A stretch of DNA of 20,471 nucleotides, from NCBI GenBank assembly GCA_012184525.1, contig WOFQ01000159.1:1-20471 (forward strand). Direction: 5' to 3'. Below are positions 20,015-20,471 of this stretch, in pieces. Under the pieces are notes generated by a model. It saw only the letters and a list, made by a program, of their open reading frames with translations. It had not been told where the DNA came from and searched no databases. The number at the start of each line of letters is the position of its first letter. The first letter of the stretch is position 1. Origin of the DNA: Xenoacremonium recifei (taxonomy: Eukaryota > Ascomycota > Sordariomycetes > Hypocreales > Nectriaceae). A program made the position numbers and the translations under genes.

Positions 20015-20393
20015 TTTGGGCGTGTTTTAATCCCCAGCCTTTGGTGGTATAGTGCGTCTTATTACGCCGTCTCACAGTTGAAAACGTCTTTCTAACCACT
20101 TGTAGTGATTAGAAAAAGTATCGCCTGTCTGTAATCATTAATAAGACACTATCCACTCTTCGTTCTCGGCCTAGTCCCGATATATCCCCGGGCAATGGGA
20201 TGCCACCATTGTCATATGGCTACAGGATGAAAACGTCGGGGTAACATCGGAACGTCTATTCGTAGTTCGCGTTAAGGTAGGTGGAAGACTGTGTTGCGCT
20301 AAGCATATAACGAAGTCGAATTTCGCATCGCAACTCATTCTGTAAGGCGATACATCTAGCTACCCTAAACCTCGTTCTAATCCAAACGTCACG
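20015..20393. promoter_or_regulatory. Divergent promoter between the FAD monooxygenase and the gene at the right edge
   Basis: The 379 bp between divergent ATGs contain TCGG-N7-CCGA (20166-20180), the sequence CGTCGGGGTAACATC (20234-20248) and catataa at 20304-20310, which is a possible TATA element for the rightward gene. The CGG-bearing motif at 20234 matches 13 of 15 bases of the palindromic region at 16820-16834 in the FAH promoter, which suggests shared control by the nearby Zn2Cys6 factor. Confidence 0.5.
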
Positions 20394-20471
20394 ATGGCAC
20401 CAACTTCCCTCTTACATCAACATCCCTTGGCATCCACTGTTAAGGGACTCGCACTAAAATACACCAAACCA
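20394..20471 (+). CDS. 5' end of an unidentified gene, truncated by the window edge
   Basis: An ATG at 20394 in a good context (cacgATGGca) opens a frame that stays open for all 26 codons to the end of the window (begins MAPTSLLHQHPLASTVKG). Its position, divergent from the monooxygenase with a short shared promoter, makes a real gene start plausible. The fragment is too short to assign a family. If the cluster is of gentisate type, a dioxygenase, isomerase or transporter would be the natural neighbour, but nothing in these residues shows that. Confidence 0.4.
   Translation, partial: MAPTSLLHQHPLASTVKGLALKYTKP

Noticed and set aside
1..20471. CRISPR arrays, operons, ribosome binding sites
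   Set aside because: The window is eukaryotic. The only tandem array has no spacers, and bacterial-type signals are not expected.

Overview
The window looks like nuclear DNA of a filamentous ascomycete, most likely an Aspergillus/Penicillium-type Eurotiales fungus. Protein genes are split by short introns (52-115 bp) with GT...AG ends and CTRAY-like branch sites. They are spaced by several hundred bases to over 2 kb of non-coding DNA, and the families are typical of this group: a Zn2Cys6 regulator, a secreted GMC oxidoreductase, a fungal rhodopsin-domain membrane protein, and FAD monooxygenases. The species cannot be named from sequence alone. I built exon-intron models by hand from conserved motifs, splice signals and reading phase. 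All spliced models come out as whole numbers of codons.

Left third (1-7.9 kb): a frameshifted flavin-containing monooxygenase (330-1878, +); a three-exon membrane-anchored calcineurin-like phosphoesterase (3016-4112, -); an AT-rich block with a perfect 20-bp tandem repeat (4271-4426); about 2 kb with no gene I can support; and a five-exon rhodopsin-domain integral membrane protein (6546-7908, +).

Middle (8-13.5 kb): a single-exon, signal-peptide-bearing, heavily N-glycosylatable GMC oxidoreductase (8363-10282, -), then more than 3 kb of gene-poor DNA. That stretch holds a tRNA-like relic, the broken 3' end of a TPR-protein gene (12029-12470, +) and a purine-rich, TAG-rich stretch that may be a decayed, RIP-mutated repeat.

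Right third (13.5-20.5 kb): the most coherent unit. An eight-exon Zn2Cys6 transcription factor (13533-16349, -) is divergent from a four-exon fumarylacetoacetate-hydrolase-family gene (16958-18050, +). That gene converges on a five-exon salicylate-hydroxylase-like FAD monooxygenase (18373-20014, -), which is divergent from a gene that begins at 20394 and runs off the window. Regulator + aromatic-ring hydroxylase + FAH-fold hydrolase is the layout expected of a small aromatic-acid catabolic cluster, for example of gentisate type, although no ring-cleaving dioxygenase is visible here. The promoter 5' of the hydrolase holds a near-perfect CGG-N9-CCG palindrome, and a 13/15-matching motif lies in the monooxygenase promoter. 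These are candidate sites for the local Zn2Cys6 factor. I found no CRISPR array, intact transposon or intact RNA gene.
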